DNA of 64,000 nt from Luteimonas galliterrae (GCF_023374055.1 NZ_JAMBEP010000001.1:186001-250000), one strand, 5' to 3'; numbered from the stretch's first letter, positions 29,103-39,850 are shown. The notes: generated by a model not told the origin, from the letters alone. A program made the numbers and translations.

Positions 29103-31892
29103 ATGCAAGAGCAAGAGCCTACGCGGAAGGACGCTTATGTACGGGCGCGCGCCCTGGTCAGCCGCGCCTACCGGTTGCCTGAAGACGACCGGGATCGTTT
29201 CGTCCAGGAAGCCTGCGCCGGCGACGATGCGCTGCGCAACGAAGTCGCCTGGCTTCTGGAAGTGCTGCGCAGTCCCGACGACGAGTTCCTCGAGCACGGT
29301 CCCGCAGGCGTGGCGGTGCCCGAATCTGGCGAACTTCGCGTCGCCAAACCGCACGACTACACCATCGTCCGTCCGCTCGGCGAAGGCGGCATGGGCGTCG
29401 TCTATCTGGCCGAGCGGATCGATGGCGAGTTTCGTCAATCCGTCGCGCTGAAGCTGTTGAGCGCCGGCGCGCTGGCGAGCCATACGCTGCTGTCCCGCTT
29501 CCTGTTCGAACGCCAGCTGCTGGCGAGGCTCAACCATCCCAACATCGCGCATCTGGTGGACGCCGGAGCGCTAGGCGACGGCCGGCCGTTCCTGGCGATG
29601 GAGTACGTCGACGGCGTGCGGATCGACGACTATTGCCGGACCCGCGCGTTGACGCTGGAGCAGCGGCTGCATTTGTTCATCAAGGTCTGCGTGGCGCTGC
29701 AGTATGCGCACGAACAGCTGGTCATCCATCGGGACATCAAGCCCGGCAATATCCTGGTGACGGCCGAAGGCGAGCCGAAATTACTGGATTTCGGCATCGC
29801 CCGCCAACTCGCTTCGCCCACCGAAGAACTCACCAGCACGGCAGGCGGCCATCGGATCATGACGTTGGCTTACGCCAGTCCCGAGCAAGTGGAAGGCCGT
29901 CCGCTGTCGACCGCGACCGATGTCTATTCGCTGGGCGTCGTGCTGTACGAACTGCTCTCGGGCACGCATCCGTGGGGCGACACCGACAACCCGGCCGAAG
30001 TGGTGAAGATGGTCAGTCGTTCGGATCCGGTGCCTCCCAGCATCGCCTTGCGCAGGCATCTGGACGCCGCGCGAAACGAACCGCAGTCCTCTTCTCGCTG
30101 GATACGGCGCCAGCGCCTGGGCGGCCTGCCTCGCGATCTCGATTCGATCGTATTGAAGGCGCTTAGCAAGCGCAGCGCTGAGCGCTATCCATCCCCGCGC
30201 GCACTCGCCGACGACTTGCAGCGTTTCCTCGACGATCGCCCAGTGCTCGCTCGCCAAGGGCATCGCGGATACCGGCTGCGCAAATTCGCGCGCCGCAACC
30301 GCTGGCCGTTGGCGGCGGCGGCGGCGTTCGTGGCCCTCATCGGTGCCTACGCGATCGATCGCCAACTGCAACTGCAGCGCACGCTAGCCGAGCAAGCCAA
30401 GACCGCGCAGGTGCGAGATTTTCTGATCGAACTATTCAAGAGCACCGAACTCGAGCGCACGCAGGGCCGGGAGGTGACCGCGCGCGAACTGCTCGATCGC
30501 GGCATGGCGCGCATCCATGGATCGATCCGGGAGGACGCCGCGACGCAGGGCGCCCTGCTGCAAGCCATGGCTTCGGCGTATCACAGCCTGGGCGTGCGTG
30601 ACAAAGCCGGTCCCGCGGCAGAAGAGGCGCTGGCGCTCGCGCGCAAGGACCCTACTACGTCCAAAGCCACATTGCTCGGGCTGTTGCTGCGCCTGGCCGA
30701 CATCAACACGGTCAACCAGAACGCTGCCGAGGAGGAACGCTACGCCCGCGAAGCGCTGACCATCGCGCAGGACGATCCCTCGCTGTCGGCGGCCGCGGCC
30801 AAGGCGCGGATGCACATCGCGATCGCGCTGACGCGGCAAAACAAGCCGCGCGTCGAAGTCGAGCCCCTCTATCTGCAGGCGCTGGAGGCGTTGCGCCGCG
30901 TCGCACCCGGCGGGGATGAGCACATCAATCTGCTGCAGAACTACGGTATCGCGTTGAGGCAATGGGACAGCCCGAAAGAAGCGCTGGCGCGACTCGAGGC
31001 CGGCTTGGCCCTGGCCCGCGCCAAATACGGCGACGACGATCCGCGCACGGTGCAGATGTCGGCCGAGTACGGTCTGGCGATGGAGCGCTCGGGAGATGCC
31101 ATCGGCGCCGAAGGCGTGCTCCGCCGCGCGTATGAGCGGCAGGTGCGCCTTTATGGTGCCGACAATCCTGCCACCGCCTACGTGCGCGGCTATCTCGCGT
31201 TCTCGCTGATGTCCCAGCGCAAGTTCGCCGATGCCGAGCCGCTGCTCCGCGAAACGATGGCGATGGGGCGCAAGAACGACGCGGCGAGCAACTCGACGTT
31301 CAACGATACGATGAACGTCGGATTCGTCCTGCGCGAACTCAAGCGTTTCGACGAAGCCGAGGCTTTGTACCGCGAAGCCCTGGCGATGGTGCCGACGGTG
31401 TTCCCGGCCGACCGCCAGACCCAGATGCGCGCGACCGTGCATACCTATCTCGGCATGACCCTGCAGGGGCAGGGCAGGAATGCCGAGGCGCAAGCGATGT
31501 TGCGCCAGGCGCTCGCCGATCTTCCGCAAGCCGACGAAACCAAACGTACTCGGGCCAGCGCCTGGCGCGGGCTGGCGGCTGCGGCGAAAGCACTGGGCGA
31601 TCCGAAAGCAGCGGAAATGGCCTCGCGTTCGGCGATGGCGCTCTACGATCCGGGCACTTGGTTCCATGCCGAGACCCAGGTGGAGGTGGCCGACGCGTTG
31701 CTGTCGCAACGTCGATACGCCGAAGCGGAACCGCTGCTCGAAGAGGCCCTGAAGCTGTTCGCTGCAGAGTTTCCGCCGGACGATCCGCGCACGCGGCGCG
31801 CGGCGCAACTGCTCGCCGCCTTGTACGAGCGGCAAGGCATCGCGGGGAAGTTAGGCGAGGTCCGCCGTCGGTACGCATCGGCGTTCGACTGA
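29103..31892 (+). CDS. Transmembrane Ser/Thr protein kinase with C-terminal TPR sensor region
   Basis: 929 residues. Cytoplasmic Hanks-type kinase with Gly-rich loop LGEGGMGVVYLAE (about 92-104), Lys in VALKLL (about 118), catalytic HRDIKPGN (209-216) and DFG at about 229-231. One membrane helix is at about 399-418 (PLAAAAAFVALIGAYA). A long C-terminal part of helical tetratricopeptide-like repeats would then lie in the periplasm. A basic linker precedes the membrane. The ATG at 29103 follows GGGGAG. Neighbour of a kinase-type ECF sigma factor, so phosphorylation of that factor is its likely task; adhesin genes follow. Confidence 0.92.
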   Translation: MQEQEPTRKDAYVRARALVSRAYRLPEDDRDRFVQEACAGDDALRNEVAWLLEVLRSPDDEFLEHGPAGVAVPESGELRVAKPHDYTIVRPLGEGGMGVVYLAERIDGEFRQSVALKLLSAGALASHTLLSRFLFERQLLARLNHPNIAHLVDAGALGDGRPFLAMEYVDGVRIDDYCRTRALTLEQRLHLFIKVCVALQYAHEQLVIHRDIKPGNILVTAEGEPKLLDFGIARQLASPTEELTSTAGGHRIMTLAYASPEQVEGRPLSTATDVYSLGVVLYELLSGTHPWGDTDNPAEVVKMVSRSDPVPPSIALRRHLDAARNEPQSSSRWIRRQRLGGLPRDLDSIVLKALSKRSAERYPSPRALADDLQRFLDDRPVLARQGHRGYRLRKFARRNRWPLAAAAAFVALIGAYAIDRQLQLQRTLAEQAKTAQVRDFLIELFKSTELERTQGREVTARELLDRGMARIHGSIREDAATQGALLQAMASAYHSLGVRDKAGPAAEEALALARKDPTTSKATLLGLLLRLADINTVNQNAAEEERYAREALTIAQDDPSLSAAAAKARMHIAIALTRQNKPRVEVEPLYLQALEALRRVAPGGDEHINLLQNYGIALRQWDSPKEALARLEAGLALARAKYGDDDPRTVQMSAEYGLAMERSGDAIGAEGVLRRAYERQVRLYGADNPATAYVRGYLAFSLMSQRKFADAEPLLRETMAMGRKNDAASNSTFNDTMNVGFVLRELKRFDEAEALYREALAMVPTVFPADRQTQMRATVHTYLGMTLQGQGRNAEAQAMLRQALADLPQADETKRTRASAWRGLAAAAKALGDPKAAEMASRSAMALYDPGTWFHAETQVEVADALLSQRRYAEAEPLLEEALKLFAAEFPPDDPRTRRAAQLLAALYERQGIAGKLGEVRRRYASAFD

Positions 31893-32018
31893 CGACACCG
31901 GTTTCGTGACCGTGTTCCGGGTTTTCGGCATCCGTGCCGCGCTGATGATCTGATTCTTCTCGCCTTTGCGCACTGGAAGGATGAGCCGCCCTTGCGGCGC
32001 CATCCATAAGGACATCCT

Positions 32019-34220
32019 ATGCGCATCCACCGATTGGCTTATGCCGTCGCGAGCTTGCTCGCGGCGTTTTTTGTGCTGCCCGCCGAGGCCGCCGCCGGCG
32101 AACTCTGCGTAACCGACGACGGGAGCGGTACCACGTCCCCGACCAGCACGGCGGCGGGAAACGGCGCTTTCGCCTGCGGCCGGGATAATGCGGCCGATGG
32201 CGAATCTGGCGTCGCTATCGGCGTCGCCAGCGTCAGCACCGGTACGAACGCGGTTTCGATCGGCCTTTCCAACCACGCGGCCGGCAACGATGCCGTCGCG
32301 ATCGGGTTGTCGAACACCGCCTCGGGCAATTTCAGCGCGGCGATGGGCAGCTACAACGTCGCATCGGGGACGTCCTCCACCGCCATCGGCTTTTCCAACG
32401 AAGCCGGCGAATACGCGCAGGCCGTGGGTACCGAAAACGAAGCCTCCGGCGAGACTTCGTCCGCCTTCGGCAATTACAACGTGTCCAGCGGCGCCAACAG
32501 CCAGACCCTAGGTGCCTGGAACATCGCGTCGGGCGTCGCCAGTACGGCGGTGGGCAGCGACAACCAGGCCACCGGCGTTTCCAGCCAGGTCTTCGGCAAC
32601 GGCAATGTCGCCAGCGGCGACGACAGCACGGCGATCGGCAGCGGCAACGAAGCGGCCGGCCAGACTAGCCAGGCCTTCGGCAACTACAACGTTGCCGCCG
32701 GTATGCAGAGCACGGCCCTCGGCAGCGGCAACGAGGCGCAGGCCGAAAGTAGCCTCGCCATTGGCAGCTACAACGTCGCCTCCGGGATATCGAGCACCGC
32801 TGCTGGCGATGGCAACGTAGCCGGCGGCGACGCGAGCTCGGCCTTCGGCGTGGCCAATAACGCGGCGGGCGACTTCAGCCTGGCCTCCGGCTACCAGAAC
32901 CAGGCCCTGGGAACGCGCAGTTCGGCCGTCGGCGTCCAGAATGCGGTCGATGGCGAGGATAGCCATGCGTTCGGCAGCGGCAACAGCGCCAGCGGCGAGC
33001 GGGCTCTGACGTACGGCGTCGCCAACACCGCCGTCGCGCACAGCCAGGCCATCGGCAGCCTCAACGGCATCATGGCCGAATACGGCACCGCTATCGGCAG
33101 CGAAAACTTGGTGGCCGGGGCTTCCGGCATCGCGTTGGGCATCAGTAACGAGGTGATCGGCGAGAACGGCATCGCCGTCGGGCATGGGCAGATGGTCGTC
33201 TCTCCGGGCGGTCTGGCGCTCGGTGCGGGCAACCAGGTGCAAGGGGCATTCGGCGTGGCGATCGGCTCGGGCAATCGCGCGGTGGGCGATCGCAGCGTGG
33301 CCTTGGGCCACGACAGCGAAGCGCTGGCCGATGGCAGCATCGCGCTTGGCGTCGGTGCGCTCGCCGATCGCGCGGACACGCTGTCGGTCGGCAATGCGGG
33401 TGCCGGTCTCTACCGCCAGATCGTCAACTTAGAGGCCGGCACGCAAGACAACGATGCGGTGAATCTGGGCCAGTTGCTGCCGTTCGCTTCTGCGTTGGGA
33501 GGCGGCGCCAGCCTCTCGGGCGGCGCGTTCACCGCACCGACCTACACGATTCAAGGCGTCGACTACAGCGACGTGGGCTCGGCGTTTAGCGCGGTCGATG
33601 CGCAATTGACCACGCTCGCCGATGCGACGGGAACGCCGGGTCCGCCGGGTCCGCAAGGTCCACAGGGTCCGCAAGGACCGCAGGGACCGCAAGGACCGCA
33701 AGGACCGCAAGGACCGCAAGGACCGCAAGGACCGGCGGGAGGCGCGGATCCGGATGCCGTGCATTACAGCGACGCCACGCGGGGCCGAATCGTATTGGAA
33801 GGCAACCGCGGCACGCGCATCTCGAATCTCGCCTCAGGTACGGCGGCGAACGACGCCGCGAACGTAGGTCAGGTGGACGCCGCCGAGGCCTCGGCGGTAC
33901 GCACTGCCAACGCTTACACCGATGGGCGGTTCGCAACGTTGAACCTGGAGTTCGGCGAATTGCGCGATCGCATGGACCGTCAGGATCGGCGCATCGACAA
34001 AGTAGGCGCGATGTCCGCGGCGATGGCCAACATGACCGCTTCCGCCGCCGGCGTGCGCAGTCCGAACCGGATCGCGGTCGGCGTCGGCAACTATCGCGGT
34101 GCCAACGCCCTGGCCCTCGGATACCAGCGCGCGTTGTCCGAACGCGCAGCGATCACCTTCGGCGGCGCATTCGACGGCGAGGACTCCCAACTAGGCGCAG
34201 GCGCCGCATTCGGGTGGTGA
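32019..34220 (+). CDS. Trimeric autotransporter adhesin (YadA-like) with collagen-like tract
   Basis: 733 residues. Signal peptide (to about residue 25), then about 30 YadA-head repeats of the S-x-A-x-G-x-x-N-x-A-S-G type (residues 50-450), an adhesin stalk with [18 protein letters not shown], a collagen-like tract GPP(GPQ)9GPA at about 541-573, another stalk ([20 protein letters not shown]), a short coiled coil ([15 protein letters not shown]) and a C-terminal YadA anchor ending AGAAFGW. It forms a trimer on the outer membrane (type Vc secretion). It follows the sigma/kinase pair and may be their target. Confidence 0.92.
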   Translation: MRIHRLAYAVASLLAAFFVLPAEAAAGELCVTDDGSGTTSPTSTAAGNGAFACGRDNAADGESGVAIGVASVSTGTNAVSIGLSNHAAGNDAVAIGLSNTASGNFSAAMGSYNVASGTSSTAIGFSNEAGEYAQAVGTENEASGETSSAFGNYNVSSGANSQTLGAWNIASGVASTAVGSDNQATGVSSQVFGNGNVASGDDSTAIGSGNEAAGQTSQAFGNYNVAAGMQSTALGSGNEAQAESSLAIGSYNVASGISSTAAGDGNVAGGDASSAFGVANNAAGDFSLASGYQNQALGTRSSAVGVQNAVDGEDSHAFGSGNSASGERALTYGVANTAVAHSQAIGSLNGIMAEYGTAIGSENLVAGASGIALGISNEVIGENGIAVGHGQMVVSPGGLALGAGNQVQGAFGVAIGSGNRAVGDRSVALGHDSEALADGSIALGVGALADRADTLSVGNAGAGLYRQIVNLEAGTQDNDAVNLGQLLPFASALGGGASLSGGAFTAPTYTIQGVDYSDVGSAFSAVDAQLTTLADATGTPGPPGPQGPQGPQGPQGPQGPQGPQGPQGPQGPAGGADPDAVHYSDATRGRIVLEGNRGTRISNLASGTAANDAANVGQVDAAEASAVRTANAYTDGRFATLNLEFGELRDRMDRQDRRIDKVGAMSAAMANMTASAAGVRSPNRIAVGVGNYRGANALALGYQRALSERAAITFGGAFDGEDSQLGAGAAFGW
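33638..33740 (+). repeat. 9-bp tandem repeats encoding the collagen-like tract
   Basis: Eleven consecutive 9-base units of the form GGWCCGCAA code GPP, nine GPQ and GPA. Five adjacent ggaccgcaa units are identical, so copy number could change by slippage without breaking the frame. Confidence 0.95.
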
Positions 34221-34299
34221 GCGGATTGGGATCGCATATTGCGCGGCGCATCCTGCGGCGGCGCCGCGCGTATCTCTCAGCCTTGGCAAGGGGACAGGC

Positions 34300-34701
34300 A
34301 TGGACCGATTGCTGGAAATCTTTCGCGCGATGCGCCGCCGCGTGGATATGAACAGCGGCCACCACGTCATAAAGATCATCTGCGACGACACCGGCGTCGT
34401 CCTGTGGCGCCGCGATGCTGCGGGCGCCATGCAACAACAGGCGAGTTTCGCCTGGAACGCGGTGACCCGGATCTGCTTCAAGGACAACGGCCCTGCGTCG
34501 TCCGATCTGCTGTACGTCTTCACCCGGGACAGTTCGCAAGCCTGGCTGGTGCCGTTGGAAGCCTCCGGCGGCGGCGATTTCTGGCGGCAATTGCCGGCAC
34601 GCGGGCTCTTTCCGGCCTCCATGCACGAACGGGCCACGCTGGCCATGGACGGGCGCTACTACTGCTGGCCCCCACTGGGCGGCCTCAAGGACGAGGCTTA
34701 G
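34300..34701 (+). CDS. Hypothetical protein between two adhesin genes
   Basis: 133 residues, not recognised. It starts MDRLLEIFRAMRRRVDMN and has mixed strand/helix character with motifs IKIICDDTGVVLWRR and DLLYVFTRDSSQAWLVPLE, no signal peptide and no membrane segment. AAGGGGA precedes the ATG. Same strand as the adhesin genes and 79 bases after the trimeric adhesin, so probably co-transcribed; an accessory or regulatory role is only a guess. Confidence 0.65.
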   Translation: MDRLLEIFRAMRRRVDMNSGHHVIKIICDDTGVVLWRRDAAGAMQQQASFAWNAVTRICFKDNGPASSDLLYVFTRDSSQAWLVPLEASGGGDFWRQLPARGLFPASMHERATLAMDGRYYCWPPLGGLKDEA

Positions 34702-34892
34702 CGCCTTAACCACCGCCGGAATCGCCGTGCGAATCCGATGATCAGATTTCTCTTCCTTTCGCGCTCTGTACTGATGGGCGGGGCGCGATGACCTTCTGAA
34801 TCTGCGACCCCCGGGAACCGGTCTCCCCCCGAGCAGGTTTTCCCTTCGGCGCCATCGCGTCCCCGCCCGCCTCATTCACGAAGGGACCGACC

Positions 34893-35174
34893 ATGGCCAT
34901 GCCTCTTTCCTCCGCAGCCGACGACTTCGATTCGGCCGCAATCCTGAAGACCGAAGCGATGCTGCGCATCCTCAAGGGCCGCACGACGGCCGAGCAGGAA
35001 GCAGCGCGTTTGCAGGTGGATGCGGTCACGGTGAGCACGTGGCTGGAGTCGACGTTCCGCGCGATCAACCGCGCGCTGGACGAGAACCTGATGCGTTCCC
35101 TCGATCCCGACAGCCGTACGACCTCAGGTGCGCCGATCGCGCCTGCGCGCACTCGCGGTTCGAAAGCGTTCTGA
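34893..35174 (+). CDS. Hypothetical small protein upstream of the autotransporter
   Basis: 93 residues, not recognised. Predicted helical; the middle (LKGRTTAEQEAARLQVDAVTV then STWLESTF) looks like a helix-turn-helix of the transposase/terminase-small type, suggesting DNA binding. It ends 47 bases before the autotransporter start, on the same strand. Confidence 0.6.
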   Translation: MAMPLSSAADDFDSAAILKTEAMLRILKGRTTAEQEAARLQVDAVTVSTWLESTFRAINRALDENLMRSLDPDSRTTSGAPIAPARTRGSKAF

Positions 35175-35221
35175 CCTTCCCCCTACAGCCCATTCGGGTC
35201 CGATTTTTCCGGAGATTCGCC

Positions 35222-38200
35222 ATGTCTAAGCATCGCAATACTGCCGCCGCGCGTCGTCGTGCGCCCCACTCCCATGCGCTCGCCCAAGCCATCGGCCAGG
35301 CGCTGCGCACTCCGCGCACGCGTCGCCGGACCTCCGCAGCGATGCTGTTGGCCGCGCTCGCGCTGGCCGCTCCGGCGGTGCAGGCGCAAAGCACGGAATG
35401 GGCCGACCGGCCCGGATTCGATTGGTACAACGCCGGTCTTTGGACGCAGGGCGTTCCTACTGCAGGTGCCGACGCTTACATCCTCACGTACAGGAATGAA
35501 TCCAATCCTCGCATCGACGGCGGCAACGCATTCGCCCGCGACTTGTTCATGGCGACCGGAAGCGGGTTGTTCATCGAGAACAATGCTTCCCTCACCAACC
35601 GCGACAGCAATATCGCCGGTTTAGTGCTGATGGACGGCTCCGCCTGGAGGAACCGCCATCTTGCGATCGGTACGACCTTCACCAGCCCGACAGCCTTAGG
35701 GCACGTCCTCATCGGTGGGGGCACGCTCGATGCCGAAACCATCACCCTCGGCAAGAACGCCGGTGAAAGGGGTTCCCTGACGGTCGTGCTGGCGGACGCC
35801 ACCGTCACCGCGAACCAGATCACCGTGGGCAAAGCGGGCAGCGGTGAACTGAACGCCGACCGCGGCGCACAGGTCACCGCCGACAACGTCATCGTGGGCG
35901 AACAGCAGGGCAGCAGTGGCGCCGTGACCGTCCAGGAAGGAGGGTCGCTGGACGTCTCCGAACGCTTGGTGATCGGGCTCGCCGGCGCCGGCGTGATGTC
36001 CGTCAACGGCCAGGGCACTGTCAGTGCTGCGCAACTCTTGATCGGGCAGAACGCCGGCAGTTCGGGAACCGTAACCGTGGACGGCGCCGGCACGCATCTG
36101 GAAAGCCGGGACTATGCGATCTTCGTCGGGTACTACGGCGAGGGCCGCCTGACCGTCAGTGGCGGCGCCACGGTGGAAGGGCCGCTCGAGTTCGCGAGCG
36201 GCAGCCCGGGCGGCGTTGCCGGCATCCATATCGGCGCCTACGAGGGTAGCCAAGGCACCGTCGTGGTCACCGGCCAGGGCTCGACGCTCACCACGGCCAA
36301 CGACCTCGCACTCGGCGGCCGCGGCGGCGAGGGCCGGCTGGAAATCCTGGACGGCGGTACCGTGAACAACTACCACGGCTTCCTGGGTGCCTACGAGTTG
36401 GGGGTCACCGGGGGCGGCGGCTCGGTGCTGGTGCAGGGCGCCGGCTCCACCTGGAACAACGCTGGTGTCTTTGGGGTCGGGTACCAGGGCGACGGCACGC
36501 TGGAGATCGCCGATGGCGGCACGGTTAACAGTGCCGCCAACGCCTTCGTCGGCGGCATCGCCGGCACTGTCGGCACGGTCGACGTGCGTGGACCGGGATC
36601 CCGCTGGAACGTCAACTGGGATCTCGGACTTGGCATCGGTGGCGGTGCCAGCCTGTCTGTCACCGATGGCGGGGCGGTTTCGGCCGACGGCATCGCCATG
36701 GGTTCGGAGGTGAGTCAGGGCGAGATCCGGATGGATGTGGCCGGTGCCGGCTCGCAGGTAGATGCAGGGTCTTACCTGGCCGTTCACAGCATCGGTGGTT
36801 CGACGCTGGAGATCCGCGACGGCGCCGTCGTCAACAGCCACGAAGGCAGCGTCGGCGACTGGGTCATCAGCAGTGGTGTCTATTACGACACCGGCGGCAC
36901 CGCACTGATCGAGGGCGAGGGCTCGCGCTGGAACGTGGCGGGCAGTTTCCGCGTCGGCCAGAACGATGGCGCGGTGACGGTGCGCGAGGGTGGCGTGCTG
37001 GCCACCGGCGATGCCGAGGTGGGCCTCCTGTACGGCGAACGCTTAGGCGGGGTGCCCGGCACCCGTGCCGAGATATGGGTGGACGGCGCCGGTTCGGCTT
37101 GGGAAAGCACAGGCACCATCGCGGTGGGCTTGAACGACATCGGTCTGCTCGACGTGCGCAATGGCGCCACGGTCAGCAGCGTGGGCGGCATCATCGGCCG
37201 CGACATCAATGTCGAAGGCAATGCCGGCGTGGTGCGCATCGATGGCGCCGGTTCCCAGTGGAACATGAGCGGCCCGCTCGCCATCGGCGCGGAAGGACGC
37301 GGACGGCTCGAGGTCGGCAACCAAGGCGCGGTGGAGGCGGGCGCGACCGTGTTGGGCTCGCATGCCGGCGGCGTCGGCGAGCTGCTGGTCGATGGCGCGG
37401 GAAGCCGTTTGAACAACAGCGATCTGATCGTCGTGGGCCAACTGGGCCAGGGTTCGGCGATCGTCCGCAATAGCGCGACTGTTTCCTCGAATCTTGCGGT
37501 GATCGGCGATAGCCGGGGCAGCCGCGGCGAAGTGACCGTCGAAGGCGACGGTTCGAGCTGGACCTCGCTGGGGAACACGGTAGTGGGCAACGATGGTCGC
37601 GGCGAACTCACCGTCACCGACGGCGGCCGGGCGACGTCTGCGCAATCGATGCTGCTGGCGCAAGGCGCCGGTTCGGTCGGCGTCGTGAACATCGGCACCG
37701 GCGGCGCGTCGGGCACGCTGGATGCGCCGGAAATCGCCGGCGGCGCGGGCGATGCCAGCGTCAACTTCAACCACAAGGACGATATCGATTTCGGCGTGCG
37801 CATGACCGGCTCGCTAGCCGTCAACAAGCTCGGCGGCGGCACGACCACGCTGCTCGCCGACAACGATTACGCCGGCCCGACCACCATCGCCGCGGGCACG
37901 CTGCGGCTGGGCGACGGCGGCAACACCGGGGGCATCGTCGGCGACGTGCGCAACAACGCCACGTTGGTCGTCGATCGCGCCAACACCTTCGCCTACGCTG
38001 GCGGCATCGACGGCACCGGCGCCGTGCATCAGTCGGGCCAAGGCACGACGGTGTTCACCGGCGAACACGGCTACACCGGCGGCACCTTCGTCGATGCCGG
38101 CGCGCTGCGCATCGGCGACGGCGGCACGCGCGGCAGCCTGGTCGGCAACGTGGCGATCGCCGGGGCAGGCGCGTTCGCGTTCGACCGCAGCGACAGTTTC

Positions 38201-39850
38201 ACGTTCGACGGCAGCTTCAGCGGCACCGGCCTGTTCGACAAGTACGGCGCAGGCACGCTGACCCTGACCGGCGACAGCGCCGCGTACGTCGGCCACGGCA
38301 CGCTGCGCGACGGCGGCCTGCACATGCTGGGCACGATCGGCGGCCAATTCGATGTGCTGGCCGGCACCACGCTCAGCGGCACCGGCACGCTGGGCAGCGT
38401 CGACAACGCGGGCACGATCGCGCCGGGCGGCTCGATCGGCGCGCTGCACATGACCGGCGACTTCGTGCACCGCGACGGCGCGACCTACAACGTCGATATC
38501 TCACCCAACGGCAGCAGCGATCTGCTGGACATCGCCGGCACCGCGACCATCGAGGGCGGCGAGGTCTACGTGACCAAGGCGACCGGCCAGTACGCCGGCG
38601 GCAGCCGCTACACCATCGTCGAGGCCGATGGCGGCGTGAGCGGCACCTACGACGTGCTGGATCAGAACCTGCCCTTCCTGGACATGTTCCTCAGCTACGA
38701 CCCCAACCACGTCTACCTGGACATCCTGCGCAACGACAACGACTTCTCCATCCTGTGCCCGCGCGGCACCTTTAACCAATGCCAGGTCGCCGGCGCGCTG
38801 GACCGGATCTCGAAGAAGGACGCGATCACCCCCGACCTGCAGCATGTGCTCAGCGAGGTGACCACGCTGGATGCCGATGCGGCATTGGCGTCCTTCGATC
38901 GCATGTCCGGCGAAGCGCACGCCTCGCTGGCCGGGATCATGTTGGAAGGCCATGCGTTGTTCGGCCAGACCGTCACCCGCCGCATGGCCGAGCGCCGCGA
39001 GTCGGAGGGCGCGCGCGAACTGCAGGGCGGCGCGTGGGTGCGCACCTACGGCGCCGATGCGGACCTGGGCGGCGACGGCAACGCGTATGGCGCGGACTAT
39101 CGCCTGCACGGCCTGGCGGTCGGCTTCGATGCTTGGGGCACCGAAGAGTGGCTGATCGGCGCCAGCGCCAACGTGATGCGGGTGGACGCCGACTTCCGCC
39201 CCGGCGACAAGGCCGAAGCCGATGCGAAGAACGTCTCGATCTACACCGGCTATCACGGCCAGCGCGGTTACGTGGACGGCGTGGTCAGCTTCGCCTGGTG
39301 GGACTCGGATGTGACCCGCGCGGTCGATGTCGCCTCGATCCACCGTACCGCCCAGTCCGATTACGGCAGCAACCGCATGGCGATCCATCTGGAAGCCGGC
39401 CGCACCTACGAACTGGGTTCGAACCAGACGCTGCAGCCGTTCGCGACCTTCCAGCGCGACGTGTTCGACGTGCAGGCCTTCCGCGAACACGGCGCGCAGG
39501 ACATCGACATCGTCAGCCACTCCCAAGGCGGCGATCGGATCACCACCGGCCTGGGCCTGCGCTGGTCGGGCGAGTTCAAAAGCGGCGAATGGACCATCGC
39601 ACCGACCGCGCAAGCGCGCTGGCTGCACACCACGGGCGATCGCACGGTGCAGTTCGAACTGGCCTATGCCGGCGCGCCGGACGTGAACTATCTGGTGCGC
39701 GGCGCGACGTTCCCCAAAGACCGCGGCCTAGTAGGCCTGGGCCTGTCGGCGCGCAAGGACAACATCGACCTGTTCGTGGATTACGACTACCAATCCGGCG
39801 AGGCCTTCAAGGCGCACAACCTGAGCGCGGGGCTGCGCTACCGCTGGTGA
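35222..39850 (+). CDS. Classical autotransporter (type Va) with giant beta-helix passenger
   Basis: 1542 residues. Unusually long, Arg-rich signal peptide of about 56 residues (hydrophobic MLLAALALAAPAVQA). The passenger (about 60-1200) is a repetitive parallel beta-helix with dozens of repeats of GAGSxWN.....VG..G.G.L.V..GG.V type and later autotransporter-associated repeats (GSGTTVF-like, TLSGTGTLG). The C-terminal translocator barrel runs from about 1268 (GGAWVRTYGADADLGGDG) to the final ...GLRYRW. It is likely a surface adhesin. Last gene of the sigma/kinase/adhesin region. Confidence 0.93.
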   Translation: MSKHRNTAAARRRAPHSHALAQAIGQALRTPRTRRRTSAAMLLAALALAAPAVQAQSTEWADRPGFDWYNAGLWTQGVPTAGADAYILTYRNESNPRIDGGNAFARDLFMATGSGLFIENNASLTNRDSNIAGLVLMDGSAWRNRHLAIGTTFTSPTALGHVLIGGGTLDAETITLGKNAGERGSLTVVLADATVTANQITVGKAGSGELNADRGAQVTADNVIVGEQQGSSGAVTVQEGGSLDVSERLVIGLAGAGVMSVNGQGTVSAAQLLIGQNAGSSGTVTVDGAGTHLESRDYAIFVGYYGEGRLTVSGGATVEGPLEFASGSPGGVAGIHIGAYEGSQGTVVVTGQGSTLTTANDLALGGRGGEGRLEILDGGTVNNYHGFLGAYELGVTGGGGSVLVQGAGSTWNNAGVFGVGYQGDGTLEIADGGTVNSAANAFVGGIAGTVGTVDVRGPGSRWNVNWDLGLGIGGGASLSVTDGGAVSADGIAMGSEVSQGEIRMDVAGAGSQVDAGSYLAVHSIGGSTLEIRDGAVVNSHEGSVGDWVISSGVYYDTGGTALIEGEGSRWNVAGSFRVGQNDGAVTVREGGVLATGDAEVGLLYGERLGGVPGTRAEIWVDGAGSAWESTGTIAVGLNDIGLLDVRNGATVSSVGGIIGRDINVEGNAGVVRIDGAGSQWNMSGPLAIGAEGRGRLEVGNQGAVEAGATVLGSHAGGVGELLVDGAGSRLNNSDLIVVGQLGQGSAIVRNSATVSSNLAVIGDSRGSRGEVTVEGDGSSWTSLGNTVVGNDGRGELTVTDGGRATSAQSMLLAQGAGSVGVVNIGTGGASGTLDAPEIAGGAGDASVNFNHKDDIDFGVRMTGSLAVNKLGGGTTTLLADNDYAGPTTIAAGTLRLGDGGNTGGIVGDVRNNATLVVDRANTFAYAGGIDGTGAVHQSGQGTTVFTGEHGYTGGTFVDAGALRIGDGGTRGSLVGNVAIAGAGAFAFDRSDSFTFDGSFSGTGLFDKYGAGTLTLTGDSAAYVGHGTLRDGGLHMLGTIGGQFDVLAGTTLSGTGTLGSVDNAGTIAPGGSIGALHMTGDFVHRDGATYNVDISPNGSSDLLDIAGTATIEGGEVYVTKATGQYAGGSRYTIVEADGGVSGTYDVLDQNLPFLDMFLSYDPNHVYLDILRNDNDFSILCPRGTFNQCQVAGALDRISKKDAITPDLQHVLSEVTTLDADAALASFDRMSGEAHASLAGIMLEGHALFGQTVTRRMAERRESEGARELQGGAWVRTYGADADLGGDGNAYGADYRLHGLAVGFDAWGTEEWLIGASANVMRVDADFRPGDKAEADAKNVSIYTGYHGQRGYVDGVVSFAWWDSDVTRAVDVASIHRTAQSDYGSNRMAIHLEAGRTYELGSNQTLQPFATFQRDVFDVQAFREHGAQDIDIVSHSQGGDRITTGLGLRWSGEFKSGEWTIAPTAQARWLHTTGDRTVQFELAYAGAPDVNYLVRGATFPKDRGLVGLGLSARKDNIDLFVDYDYQSGEAFKAHNLSAGLRYRW

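Noticed and set aside
33638-33740. 9-bp repeats as a CRISPR or VNTR outside genes
   Set aside because: They are in frame and encode a collagen-like tract in a clear adhesin gene.
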